NCBI RefSeq assembly: GCF_036492635.1
Contig: NZ_AP025305.1
Span: 1,488,001-1,552,000 of the forward strand
Origin: Aureibacter tunicatorum
GTDB taxonomy: Bacteria > Bacteroidota > Bacteroidia > Cytophagales > Cyclobacteriaceae
Direction of reading: 5' to 3'
DNA length: 64,000 nucleotides
The notes below the pieces were generated by a model, which was given only the letters and a program-made list of their open reading frames with translations, searched no databases and was not told the origin of the DNA. The position numbers and the translations under genes are program-made. This document shows, in pieces, positions 8,630 through 16,438 of the stretch (position 1 is the first letter of the stretch; each line of letters starts with the position of its first letter).

Positions 8630-9364
8630 TTAATCAAAGACTAATGAATCTGGAAAAATAGAATTATTTAGTGAGCCAACGTTGAGCTCTGCGTTGAATT
8701 TAATATAAAAATACTTATAGGTGCTGTCGATTTTTGGAATGAAGAAAGCGTCTTCTTTTCCTTTAAATTCTAGAGAATCAACAATTTTATAATTTGTCAT
8801 TTTATTTTTAGTTTTTTCATCTAATTCCATTTTTACCAAATAAGCTTTTAAAGGATTTTTAATGCTATCTATGAAAAAAAAATTGATTATAAAAGGCTCT
8901 CCAATTTTTGCTGTTTTTGATTTATAAGTGCTGAGAAATGGTCTTATGATTTCTTTAGTGATAGAATCATTTTTATAAAATACTTTTTTAAGAATTTTAT
9001 TGTAGCCTAAATCATCATGGATAGTTATTCTGCGTATCTGCTGATTATTATTAGTTGTATCATATAGAATTACTGAGTCAATTGGAACGTCATTTTTATA
9101 ATTCATACTTAACAATAAATTCCCATTTCCTGCGAATTCATTATAATACCCATGATATACGCTATCATGCATTTTAAAGTGTTTGTGTAGCGATCCGTTT
9201 TTTTTGAATATGAATACTTCGGCGTCTAAAGCTCCTTCATAATCTTGATGTACTTCAACTCTTTTATTGCCATTTGGCCAGTATTCGATTTCAATATGTT
9301 TTTCTTTTTTGTGACTACATTGAACAAGGGTAATGAAAATTAGTAGTGTGAAAATTTGTTTCAT
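8630..9364 (-). CDS. YwqK-like MORN-variant lipoprotein, candidate immunity protein 2
   Basis: 244 residues. The N-terminus (MKQIFTLLIFITLVQCSHKK) is a lipoprotein signal with the lipobox cysteine at residue 16, so the protein should sit in the periplasm or outer membrane. Residues 25-110 hold MORN-variant repeats of the WPNGNKR/GYYNEFAGNGNL type, as in the YwqK antitoxin family. The C-terminal half is beta-rich and contains PKIDSTYKYFY, shared nearly word for word with the neighbouring paralog. It starts 7 bases after that paralog ends, which points to tandem duplication within one operon. Immunity to the upstream candidate toxin is inferred from context. Confidence 0.65.
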   Translation of the reverse strand: MKQIFTLLIFITLVQCSHKKEKHIEIEYWPNGNKRVEVHQDYEGALDAEVFIFKKNGSLHKHFKMHDSVYHGYYNEFAGNGNLLLSMNYKNDVPIDSVILYDTTNNNQQIRRITIHDDLGYNKILKKVFYKNDSITKEIIRPFLSTYKSKTAKIGEPFIINFFFIDSIKNPLKAYLVKMELDEKTKNKMTNYKIVDSLEFKGKEDAFFIPKIDSTYKYFYIKFNAELNVGSLNNSIFPDSLVFD

Positions 9365-9371
9365 ATTGGAA

Positions 9372-10127
9372 TCATTCTGGCTTAAAAAATATCAATGAAT
9401 CGAAAAATGTAGTATTATTTAGTTGTCCAAAATTAGAAGGTAGTTTAAACTTTAAGGAAAAGTATTTATAAGTGCTGTCAATTTTGGGAATCATTAATTC
9501 TCCATGTCTTCCTGTGAAATCTGTTGATGTGATTGTGTCTGAAAAAAAGCTATTTTGATATTCATTACTTGGGGTTAATTTAATAAGGTATACTTTTCCA
9601 GTATCAGGAATATGGTCAATAAAAGAAAAGTGTATTGAGAAGGGTTTGTCTACTGTCGCAAGTTTATTTTTAGGAATGTATGTATTAATTAGTGGGGAAA
9701 GTCTTTGTATGTCAATTTTTCCATTTTGATTGTAGAAAATTTGTTTTAGGTTTTTATTTAAGCCTAAAGTGTCATTTATGAATACCCTTTTTAAGCTTAA
9801 TTGACTAGAAGCGGTATCATATATAAATGCAGAATCGACAGGGATGTCAAATTTATATTTTAATTTTTTGTATAGATCACCATTTGAAGTATATTCTTGA
9901 TAAAGGCCATGTGTCATGTTTTTATACCTTTGAAAGCTCTTAGATATTGAACCATTCATTCTGTAAAATGAAACTGTTGAGAAGTCTTTGTTATCGTGAT
10001 CAAATTCAATTAGTGTTTTAAGATTACCATTTGGCCAATGATCCTTAATGACATTTTTATGAGTAGTATCTTTACAAGAGAAAAGCGTAAAGAATAGTAT
10101 AATGTATAAATATTTAAAATTAAGCAT
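9372..10127 (-). CDS. YwqK-like MORN-variant lipoprotein, candidate immunity protein 1
   Basis: 251 residues with a lipoprotein signal (lipobox LFSC, cysteine at residue 18). Repeats of the HWPNGNLKTLIEF, RMNGS and YQEYTSNGDLYKKL type mark the YwqK/MORN-variant family. It is clearly homologous along its length to the next gene (shared PVDS, FIND.LGLNKNLK-type and PKIDSTYKYF stretches) but well diverged, so the duplication is old or the two copies have been selected to differ. Only 2 bases separate its start from the stop of the upstream toxin candidate, the classic arrangement of a toxin with its immunity gene. Confidence 0.65.
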   Translation of the reverse strand: MLNFKYLYIILFFTLFSCKDTTHKNVIKDHWPNGNLKTLIEFDHDNKDFSTVSFYRMNGSISKSFQRYKNMTHGLYQEYTSNGDLYKKLKYKFDIPVDSAFIYDTASSQLSLKRVFINDTLGLNKNLKQIFYNQNGKIDIQRLSPLINTYIPKNKLATVDKPFSIHFSFIDHIPDTGKVYLIKLTPSNEYQNSFFSDTITSTDFTGRHGELMIPKIDSTYKYFSLKFKLPSNFGQLNNTTFFDSLIFFKPE

Positions 10128-10129
10128 GT

Positions 10130-11164
10130 TTATTCAGGTAAAGTTTCATGATAATCTCCAAATCGATTAAAAAATCCTTCTCGATATAATGTTTTTACAA
10201 CAATTTCATTGTTTTTAACTTCATATTCAGTGAAATACCTTTCTGATAAATCAGGGTTTAGTATTGTATGGTGTCTGTTTGTCATTACTGTATCAACTTC
10301 AATATCTGACTTTAATCTATTTTTTGCATTTGTATAAGCTTTGTTAATTACTCCTTTATTACTTACAGCATCATGGGCAATATTTACTGGGTGTGATATA
10401 ATCTCATTTAAGCTTTTAGGATATAATGTCTTTAATTTTCCTCTTGATTGAAATGAAAATAGAATTTCGTCAATAATGACATGATGATTAATTTTGGCTA
10501 TACCAATTGCTTCCATTGGGCCCGGTCCAAACTTTGACATGAAATCATAGGCTTCTTCATATGTAGGTTGTTTGTTGGCTTTTAGAAAGCTATTTAGATA
10601 ATCGACAAGCTTGAATCGTAAATATGTTTTAACACTTTCAACTTTTTGATTATTTAGTATGTAATCATCAGCTAGAATTCCTAATCTAGCTTTAATATAA
10701 TCATCGTGTAGCCTTGAGCTGATTCCATATCTTTCAATGATTTCTTTATCACTGTATTTGGCGTGTTGATTAATTAATTCCATGTTAAAAGGCATTGACT
10801 CTAGTTCTCTTAAAGTTGCCCAATCTTCTTCAGAGCCTTTTCCTTCATATTGTTGTCTCCAGAATTCTTGCATATGCTCCGTGTAAACAGAGGATTCTGG
10901 AGGAGGAGGAGTCTTTTCAAAGCTTTCAAAGTTTGAGGAATTACCATTGTTTCTTTCTCCATTACCTTTTGTTTGGAGTTGAGCAGGCATTTCATTTGTA
11001 AATGTGTTCAAGTTAATTGAATTGGAATTATTAGATTTTTTTGCTTGAACAGTGTTTTGAGATTCTTTTTGTTTTTGCTTTTCAATCCAACGTTTTTTCA
11101 TTTCCTCATCAGCCATTCTTTGAGCAATGAGGTTGTTGTTTTGTCCTTTGTATAGGTCTTTCAT
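10130..11164 (-). CDS. candidate secreted toxin/effector with disordered N-terminus
   Basis: 344 residues, no signal peptide. Residues 1-100 are rich in Lys, Asn, Gln, Ser and Pro and look unstructured. They contain TVQAKK (38-43) and MPAQLQTK (59-66), which resemble the leader of DUF4157-type cargo of extracellular contractile injection systems in Bacteroidota. Residues 100-344 are a compact alpha/beta region that I cannot assign to a toxin family; possible active residues include a TNRHHT stretch near residue 298. Two YwqK-like lipoproteins follow at 2 and 7 bases, which argues for a toxin with periplasmic immunity. The whole unit is bracketed by the integrase-end direct repeat. Confidence 0.55.
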   Translation of the reverse strand: MKDLYKGQNNNLIAQRMADEEMKKRWIEKQKQKESQNTVQAKKSNNSNSINLNTFTNEMPAQLQTKGNGERNNGNSSNFESFEKTPPPPESSVYTEHMQEFWRQQYEGKGSEEDWATLRELESMPFNMELINQHAKYSDKEIIERYGISSRLHDDYIKARLGILADDYILNNQKVESVKTYLRFKLVDYLNSFLKANKQPTYEEAYDFMSKFGPGPMEAIGIAKINHHVIIDEILFSFQSRGKLKTLYPKSLNEIISHPVNIAHDAVSNKGVINKAYTNAKNRLKSDIEVDTVMTNRHHTILNPDLSERYFTEYEVKNNEIVVKTLYREGFFNRFGDYHETLPE

Positions 11165-11284
11165 TGAGAGTTAGTGTTGTTGAGATAATTATTTCGCTAA
11201 AATATTATATTTTACTGTAACATGAAAATTCATTTTATCAATTTATAGTATTATAAGATTGATAAAACATTACAATCCTGCATC

Positions 11285-11515
11285 AGATTTCAATCACGAA
11301 ACTGCGTATGATTATGCTAATAAATGAGAATGAATTGAGAGGGTGTGGGAGGGGTTGAAAATAGGCTTACATCAAGTCTAATGCTTCTCTTACATCAATG
11401 ATTACTTTGTCTGGGAGAATCTTTGAGTAATGTTTAATAGTTGTCTTCAGATCTGTATGGCCTAAGGCTTTCATTACTGTAACTTCACTTACGCCTTTGT
11501 TTAATAACCATGTAG
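11285..11515. repeat. right copy of the integrase-end direct repeat
   Basis: Counterpart of 8380-8605. Here it covers the downstream flank and the last ~50 codons of the intact integrase. It marks the inner boundary of the current integrase module. Confidence 0.8.
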
Positions 11516-12539
11516 CATAAGTTTTTCTAGCAGTATGTGTCGTAAGTACTGTTTTGACATTGCATATTTCTGCAAGCTCCTTAAGATATTCATTGTACTT
11601 TTGATTGCTAATGATGGGTAATTCATCTTTATATTTGTCTAGTATCGTGATAGAATCCGGCAGTAGGGGGATGATGCAAAGCGTATTGGTCTTCATTCTG
11701 CGAATGTGAATATATGCTCCTTTATCACTTACTTTTACATGCTCTTGGGGCTTGAACTCTTTAAGATCGGAGTAAGCTAAGCCTGTTTTGCATTGAAACA
11801 TGAACAGATCTCTTACTCGTTCATGCTTTTCCAGTTCGAATTCGGCTTTTTTGATTTTACCCATATCTTCATCATCCAGATATTTGATTTCCGGATTCTG
11901 ATTTTTAATTTTTTCTGTAAAGCTCTTTAAAGGATTGGATTCTATGTATCCCATATTGAAGCTATGCTCAAGCGAAGCTTTGACTTGGTTGATGATTCTT
12001 ATTGATTGATCATGGCTGATATTGCAATCTGCTCTGAGATACTTGGAGAGGGTATTAGCAAAGCATTTTTCGATATTGTCAGTAAGTATATTTTTACTGT
12101 TTGTATGCTCAAGGAAGTGACTAAGGTTTTTTCTTGTGTTTTTTAGCTTTCTTAGTGTTGAGTCAGCCAAGCCTTCACTCATTCTCATTTCAAGGTATAT
12201 ATCAAATACCTCTATAAGTTTATAATTGACCTTTCTTTTGCCTTCGTATATCTCTTTTATGATTTTGGAAGAGATGATTTTTTCTTGTTGTTCAAGGTTA
12301 AGATATATCTTGTAAAGCTTGGCTCTAAGATTTTGTAGGATAAGGTTTCCAGATTCAGCTAATTCGCTCATGCCTGTGATAAGTCCGTCTCCTTTGCTGA
12401 TCCAATGAGAGGGTTTTACTCTTAGTCCGGTTGATATTTTTGTGATTTGTCCTTGGTAATTGATTTTGCAGTATAATGGTGCCGTTCCGTCATTGGATAG
12501 ACGGTCTTTACGTAACCACATATTAAGGTTAAGATTCAT
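11367..12539 (-). CDS. tyrosine recombinase/integrase, Bacteroidetes type
   Basis: 390 residues: an arm-binding N-terminal domain (about 1-90, MWLRKDRLSNDGTAPLY start), a SAM-like core-binding domain (about 105-210) and a catalytic domain. Catalytic residues are Lys283, His335 and Arg338 (HTARKTYA), His361 (LGHTD) and Tyr371 (HYSKI). The first catalytic arginine is replaced by Ala255 in TGLAYSDL, a variation known from Bacteroides conjugative-transposon integrases such as IntDOT. The gene lies 136 bases from the 3' end of tRNA-Arg and is transcribed away from it, as expected for an element integrated at that tRNA. It is the likely driver of the whole 1-12.7 kb element. Confidence 0.92.
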   Translation of the reverse strand: MNLNLNMWLRKDRLSNDGTAPLYCKINYQGQITKISTGLRVKPSHWISKGDGLITGMSELAESGNLILQNLRAKLYKIYLNLEQQEKIISSKIIKEIYEGKRKVNYKLIEVFDIYLEMRMSEGLADSTLRKLKNTRKNLSHFLEHTNSKNILTDNIEKCFANTLSKYLRADCNISHDQSIRIINQVKASLEHSFNMGYIESNPLKSFTEKIKNQNPEIKYLDDEDMGKIKKAEFELEKHERVRDLFMFQCKTGLAYSDLKEFKPQEHVKVSDKGAYIHIRRMKTNTLCIIPLLPDSITILDKYKDELPIISNQKYNEYLKELAEICNVKTVLTTHTARKTYATWLLNKGVSEVTVMKALGHTDLKTTIKHYSKILPDKVIIDVREALDLM

Positions 12540-12675
12540 TTTATTACTCTAGAAAAATTAATTGTTTAGAGATAAGTGGTTTGAATATGGTGGTTGTAAT
12601 CTCTTTATGAGGAAAAAGAGAACCAGATTACCTTAATTTTTGGTGCAATTTGAATAATTAAGTGGATTAATTTTG
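12540..12675. other. integrase 5' flank and probable att junction
   Basis: 136 bases between the integrase start and the tRNA 3' end. This is where one element end (attL or attR) and the integrase promoter should lie. I see no copy of the tRNA 3' half elsewhere in the window, so the partner att site must be to the left of position 1. Confidence 0.5.
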
Positions 12676-12747
12676 TAGCCTCGCTAGGAATCGAACCTAG
12701 ATCTAATGTTTAGGAAACATCTATTCTATCCATTGAACTACAAGGCC
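12676..12747 (-). tRNA. tRNA-Arg(CCU)
   Basis: 72 bases on the minus strand. Reading 5' to 3': acceptor GGCCTTG pairs with CGAGGCT through a first G-U and a U-G pair; anticodon stem GATGT/ACATT encloses loop TTCCTAA with anticodon CCT; T-arm stem CTAGG/CCTAG encloses TTCGATT. The discriminator base is A and the CCA end is not encoded. The 3' end faces the integrase, making it the probable attachment gene. Confidence 0.93.
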
Positions 12748-12788
12748 ATTATTTTGGGATCACGAAATTACTGAAAATATATCATTAG

Positions 12789-12819
12789 GCAAGTTTTAAA
12801 GAAGATTTTTAAAACTTGC
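12789..12819. terminator. perfect 12-bp hairpin
   Basis: Arms 12789-12800 and 12808-12819 are exact inverse complements (GCAAGTTTTAAA) around a 7-base loop. It lies 7 bases past the stop of the serine hydrolase gene (-), separating it from the tRNA. Confidence 0.75.
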
Positions 12820-12826
12820 GAAGTTA

Positions 12827-13969
12827 TCATTTAAGCATGCCAAATGCGATGTCCAAATATGTGAAAATATCTGTTGGATGATGATCGATTTTCTTTTTTG
12901 ATCTTTTCTCACCAAGTCTTACGATAACCGCCTGCTTGTCAGGAATAACGATTATATATTGCCCGAGAATCCCTCTGGCGTAGGGGACTTTATGTCCTTT
13001 GTATTCTGCGATCCACCACTGAAGTCCATAGAAATCGACAGGCTTGTCGTGCTTGTCTTTCAGATAGCTTGCCGCTGTGAATGACTCTTCAATATACCTT
13101 TCGCTGATGATTCTTTGTCCTTTCCAACTTCCTTTGTTCAATACCAGTTGGCCTATTCTTGCGAAGTCGGGAGCATTGGAGTTGAAGCAACAGTAAGCTT
13201 TCTCAAATCCGCCTTCCGAGTCAAGACTCCATAACGCGTCGTTGTGCGCGCCTATTTTTGACCAAATCTTTTCAGACATGTAATCGGAGATGTTTTTGCC
13301 GGTTGCTTCGCTTAATACCATGGCAAGAAGTTCTGTGTTTCCGCTGAGGTATTTGAATGTTTTTCCGGGCGTTTCGACTACGTCAAGTTGGTTGATAAGC
13401 TTGGGTAGGCTGTCTCCATAATAAGCTTCTGTAGTTAGAGAAAAAGGACTTGAATAAGATTCATCCCAATTCAGCCCAGAACTCATGGTCAAAAGATCTT
13501 TGATAGTGAGCTTCATGTTCTTCTCACTATTGAAATGCTTGACATATTTGCCGACGGGATCATCTATGCTTTCGATTTTACCTTCTTCGACAGCGATTCC
13601 TATCATCAAGCTAACGATGCTTTTGGCTACTGAGAAAGAGTTGCTGATAGAGTTTTCATCATAATCATCCCAATATTGTTCATGCAATATCTTGTTGTCC
13701 TGAGCGATAAATAAAGCTACTGTTTTAAGTTTCTCGATATCGTGGAGTTTGTCAGCGGGAATTTGATGTTTGTTATATTCTTCGCTTTTTTGCCAAGGTT
13801 CGTAATCGCCTATTTTAATGACTCTATTTGCGAATATTTTGTAATCATCAATGTCAGGTGTCGTATAAAAAAGAGCTTTTTTGACATATAAAGGTAAAAG
13901 AGATACGATGATCACCAAAGCAAGAGCTGATAAGAATATTGTATTTCTGAGTTTATTGTTCTTTTTCAT
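12827..13969 (-). CDS. serine hydrolase of the beta-lactamase/EstB family
   Basis: 380 residues from the ATG at 13969; a TTG three codons upstream is also in frame. The N-terminal helix (TIFLSALALVIIVSLLPLYV) anchors or exports the protein. The penicillin-binding fold signature is complete: SVAK supplies Ser-x-x-Lys near residue 115, YLSGN supplies Tyr-x-Asn, and GILGQY near the C-terminus occupies the third motif. Homologs act as esterases, D-aminopeptidases or carboxypeptidases and usually not as resistance enzymes. It stands alone, divergent from the next gene. Confidence 0.85.
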   Translation of the reverse strand: MKKNNKLRNTIFLSALALVIIVSLLPLYVKKALFYTTPDIDDYKIFANRVIKIGDYEPWQKSEEYNKHQIPADKLHDIEKLKTVALFIAQDNKILHEQYWDDYDENSISNSFSVAKSIVSLMIGIAVEEGKIESIDDPVGKYVKHFNSEKNMKLTIKDLLTMSSGLNWDESYSSPFSLTTEAYYGDSLPKLINQLDVVETPGKTFKYLSGNTELLAMVLSEATGKNISDYMSEKIWSKIGAHNDALWSLDSEGGFEKAYCCFNSNAPDFARIGQLVLNKGSWKGQRIISERYIEESFTAASYLKDKHDKPVDFYGLQWWIAEYKGHKVPYARGILGQYIIVIPDKQAVIVRLGEKRSKKKIDHHPTDIFTYLDIAFGMLK

Positions 13970-14070
13970 GAAAATCAAGTCAAACTTTGCATTTGTGTTT
14001 AAAAAAAATAATTTTTTTAATATATTCTAATTTATTTTCTTCGATTCAAAAAGGTAAAAATAAATTGTCT

Positions 14071-14799
14071 ATGATAAAAATAATACTGTTTATATTCTCT
14101 ATATGTATTAATAATATATTTGCGACCCCCAAAAATGAGACCACAGAGAGAAAGCTCTATCCCAATCTTGACCATTACGTCAAGTTGCTCAAAAAATCAT
14201 ATCCAGATGTAGGTAAAGTGTCGAATGCTCGCCTGAAGGTCATTGGACAGTATATAAAGTATTATGAAGGAGGTGATAAGCCTGTATTGGTGTTTTTGGA
14301 TACAGAATCGAGTACGGTAAGTCAACTATTGAAAGTATGGGCTGAAACGGCTTCATATCATTATGAAGTTGATAATGTGCATATCATGTATGCTTCTGAG
14401 AATGGAGAGTCGATGGAGTATGACGCTGTCAAAGTGCTTGAAAAAATCGGGTTTATTGTCTATAAAACTGAAATCGACGGTTATTCGAGGTTCGAAGTAA
14501 AATATGCTCCAGCAAAAAAGCCATTGATGATGGATCCTGTTTTTGTCAGTGAAATCGTCCAGTTTTTGCCAGAATCAATGGGCGTATATGTGAATTCAAA
14601 AGAATTTTTATCTGAGTCTGTTTCTACAGTATCAAGCTCTAAGCTTGAGTATGTTCATCCGGACTGGAAATCGCTTAATGAGCAAATCGCTTTGGAGATG
14701 TTTTACTTGTTTGCTCACTTGAGAAATAAGGCTGAGTATGATGCGAAGAAAGCCCAAGAGCAAAAGAAGTTTAGATTCCGAGATATGAATGGCATGTAA
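14071..14799 (+). CDS. secreted, catalytically dead arsenate reductase/LMW-phosphatase homolog
   Basis: 242 residues from the ATG at 14071, which begins a signal peptide (IKIILFIFSICINNIFA). The mature part follows the plan of Bacteroidetes ArsC-type low-molecular-weight phosphatases: strand VLVFLD at the P-loop position, SQLLKVWAETASYHYEVDNV matching the SQ(L)xxWAxxxAxYY helix, AVKVLEKIGF, and FEVKYA before the acidic-loop region. In the family the P-loop is Cys-Thr-His-Asn-Ser-Arg-Arg-Ser. Here the same place reads Leu-Asp-Thr-Glu-Ser-Ser-Thr-Val-Ser, so both the nucleophilic cysteine and the arginine are lost. A binding or structural role outside the cytoplasm is inferred. Confidence 0.65.
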   Translation: MIKIILFIFSICINNIFATPKNETTERKLYPNLDHYVKLLKKSYPDVGKVSNARLKVIGQYIKYYEGGDKPVLVFLDTESSTVSQLLKVWAETASYHYEVDNVHIMYASENGESMEYDAVKVLEKIGFIVYKTEIDGYSRFEVKYAPAKKPLMMDPVFVSEIVQFLPESMGVYVNSKEFLSESVSTVSSSKLEYVHPDWKSLNEQIALEMFYLFAHLRNKAEYDAKKAQEQKKFRFRDMNGM

Positions 14800-14804
14800 A
14801 AAAA

Positions 14805-14829
14805 GAGGCAAGCTTTATAAGCTTACCTC
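14805..14829. terminator. 11-bp hairpin between convergent genes
   Basis: Arms 14805-14815 and 14819-14829 pair with one mismatch around a 3-base loop, 5 bases past the stop of the phosphatase-like gene. A run of A residues just upstream gives a U-tract only for transcripts coming from the minus strand, so it can serve the reductase gene as well. Confidence 0.65.
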
Positions 14830-15069
14830 CCTAAACTACTAAACACCGATAAATATGAGTATTACTACTAAACACTATTTCTGACTGAAAAATGCATTTG
14901 ATAATACTTGTTCAAATATTCGGCCATTAGTATTCATATTGTTCGAAATTTTATACTCTGGATTATTTCTGCCTGTAAGATTTTAAGGCTTTTACTATGT
15001 ATTGCAATGGTTTTGTTAAGAATACAGTTTTTTTGATTCAGTGTGAATAGAGAGTTGAAGTTGGGTATT

Positions 15070-16152
15070 TTAATCTATTTCGACTTTAATGCCATCAGAT
15101 TCGGTATATGCTACACATGTAAGAATATATCCATCTTTTATTTCTTCCTCGCTGAGCGCTTCGGAGTTTTTCATACTGATTTTCCCGGAGTTGCATTTTG
15201 CTCGACAAGCTGTGCAAAGTCCGCTTTGGCATGAAAAAGGAATGTTTACGCCTTCTTCTAGGGATGCTTCCAATATGGTTTGTCCTGGTTCCACGGGAAC
15301 TTCGTACATCTCGTCTCCATAAATAAGTTCTATTCTATGTGTTTTTGCGGAACCAGCGTCGCCTTCTATTGACTCAGTCTGCGTAGCGAAGAATTTTTCT
15401 TGTTTGATTTGATCGTCCGATACGCCCATTTCGGCAAGTGTTTGGGATATCGTTTCCATCATGGATGCAGGGCCGCACATATAATATGTAGAGCTGAATT
15501 GACTGCTTAGTTGTTCTAGATACTTTTTGATCTTTAAGCCATCTATACGTCCTGTTTCGCCTTGCCAATGACTATCTTCTGATACTTGGGTTAGTGTGTG
15601 AACGACAGTGAATCTTTCTTTGAATTTATCAGCGTATTCATCCAGTTCTTTGCGGAATATAATGCTTTCAGATGTTTTGTTGCTGTATATCAGTAGAACT
15701 TTACTATTGGATTCATCATGCAAAGCTGATTTAATCATTGACATAATGGGAGTAATGCCGCTTCCTGCTGCGAAGAAAATCAAATTCTTGGTTTTATTGT
15801 CTGGCTTGTATGTGAATGTTCCGGATGGTTGCATACAAGAGAGTGTTTGTCCGGCTTTCGAATGATCGCACAAATAATTGGAAACTAAGCCATTATCTAT
15901 TCTTTTGACGGAGATTTTCAAATTCGAGTCAGTGCTTTCGCAACTTGATAACGAATAAGACCGTCTTTCTTCTTCTCCATTCGGTTGAACGGCAATAGTA
16001 AGGAATTGTCCGGGCAAGTAGCTCCAATTGTTTTGGTTTTCCAAGATCAAGCTTATCGCTTCTGGCGTTTCTTGTATAACTTCCAAAACTTTAAGATTTG
16101 AGGAGTTATTGTCTGTAGGCTTATTTTTTTTCTTGAATAGTGAAAATACCAT
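15070..16152 (-). CDS. PaaE/HmpX-like ferredoxin-NADP reductase with 2Fe-2S domain
   Basis: 360 residues in three domains. The FAD-binding barrel has RRSYSLSS (RxYS motif). The NAD(P)H domain has FFAAGSGITPIMSM. The C-terminal plant-type ferredoxin domain has the cysteine pattern CQSGLCTAC followed by a distant cysteine in LTCVAY. This order (reductase then ferredoxin) is that of the PaaE subunit of phenylacetyl-CoA epoxidase and related electron-transfer proteins. No other paa genes are nearby, so phenylacetate metabolism is not supported. A stand-alone oxidoreductase feeding a desaturase or oxygenase elsewhere is more likely. Confidence 0.88.
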   Translation of the reverse strand: MVFSLFKKKNKPTDNNSSNLKVLEVIQETPEAISLILENQNNWSYLPGQFLTIAVQPNGEEERRSYSLSSCESTDSNLKISVKRIDNGLVSNYLCDHSKAGQTLSCMQPSGTFTYKPDNKTKNLIFFAAGSGITPIMSMIKSALHDESNSKVLLIYSNKTSESIIFRKELDEYADKFKERFTVVHTLTQVSEDSHWQGETGRIDGLKIKKYLEQLSSQFSSTYYMCGPASMMETISQTLAEMGVSDDQIKQEKFFATQTESIEGDAGSAKTHRIELIYGDEMYEVPVEPGQTILEASLEEGVNIPFSCQSGLCTACRAKCNSGKISMKNSEALSEEEIKDGYILTCVAYTESDGIKVEID

Positions 16153-16438
16153 ATGGAATTCAGTTTTTATATAATGTGTTGATTATTAGATACCACGATA
16201 AAAAATAATTTGTTGGCTTTTTTTATGCCTTTAAATTGTCGTGGCAGTTGATCTTTATTGATCAATATACTTATTTTTTGAAATATTTGATTCAATGATA
16301 TAACAAAATAATATTTCATTAAATGAATTTTGAATTTGACTTCAAGTCTTGTTTTTTATTAAAATCAATATAGAAGAAACAATTAAATCAAATAATGATT
16401 TTAATTAATGTGGTATAAAATTGCATTATTTATAAATC

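Noticed and set aside
12827-13969. Antibiotic-resistance beta-lactamase
   Set aside because: The fold is shared, but the motifs are those of EstB-like serine hydrolases and no resistance context is present.
15070-16152. Phenylacetate catabolism gene paaE
   Set aside because: The domain order fits, but no paaABCD or ring-cleavage genes are nearby, so no gene symbol was given.
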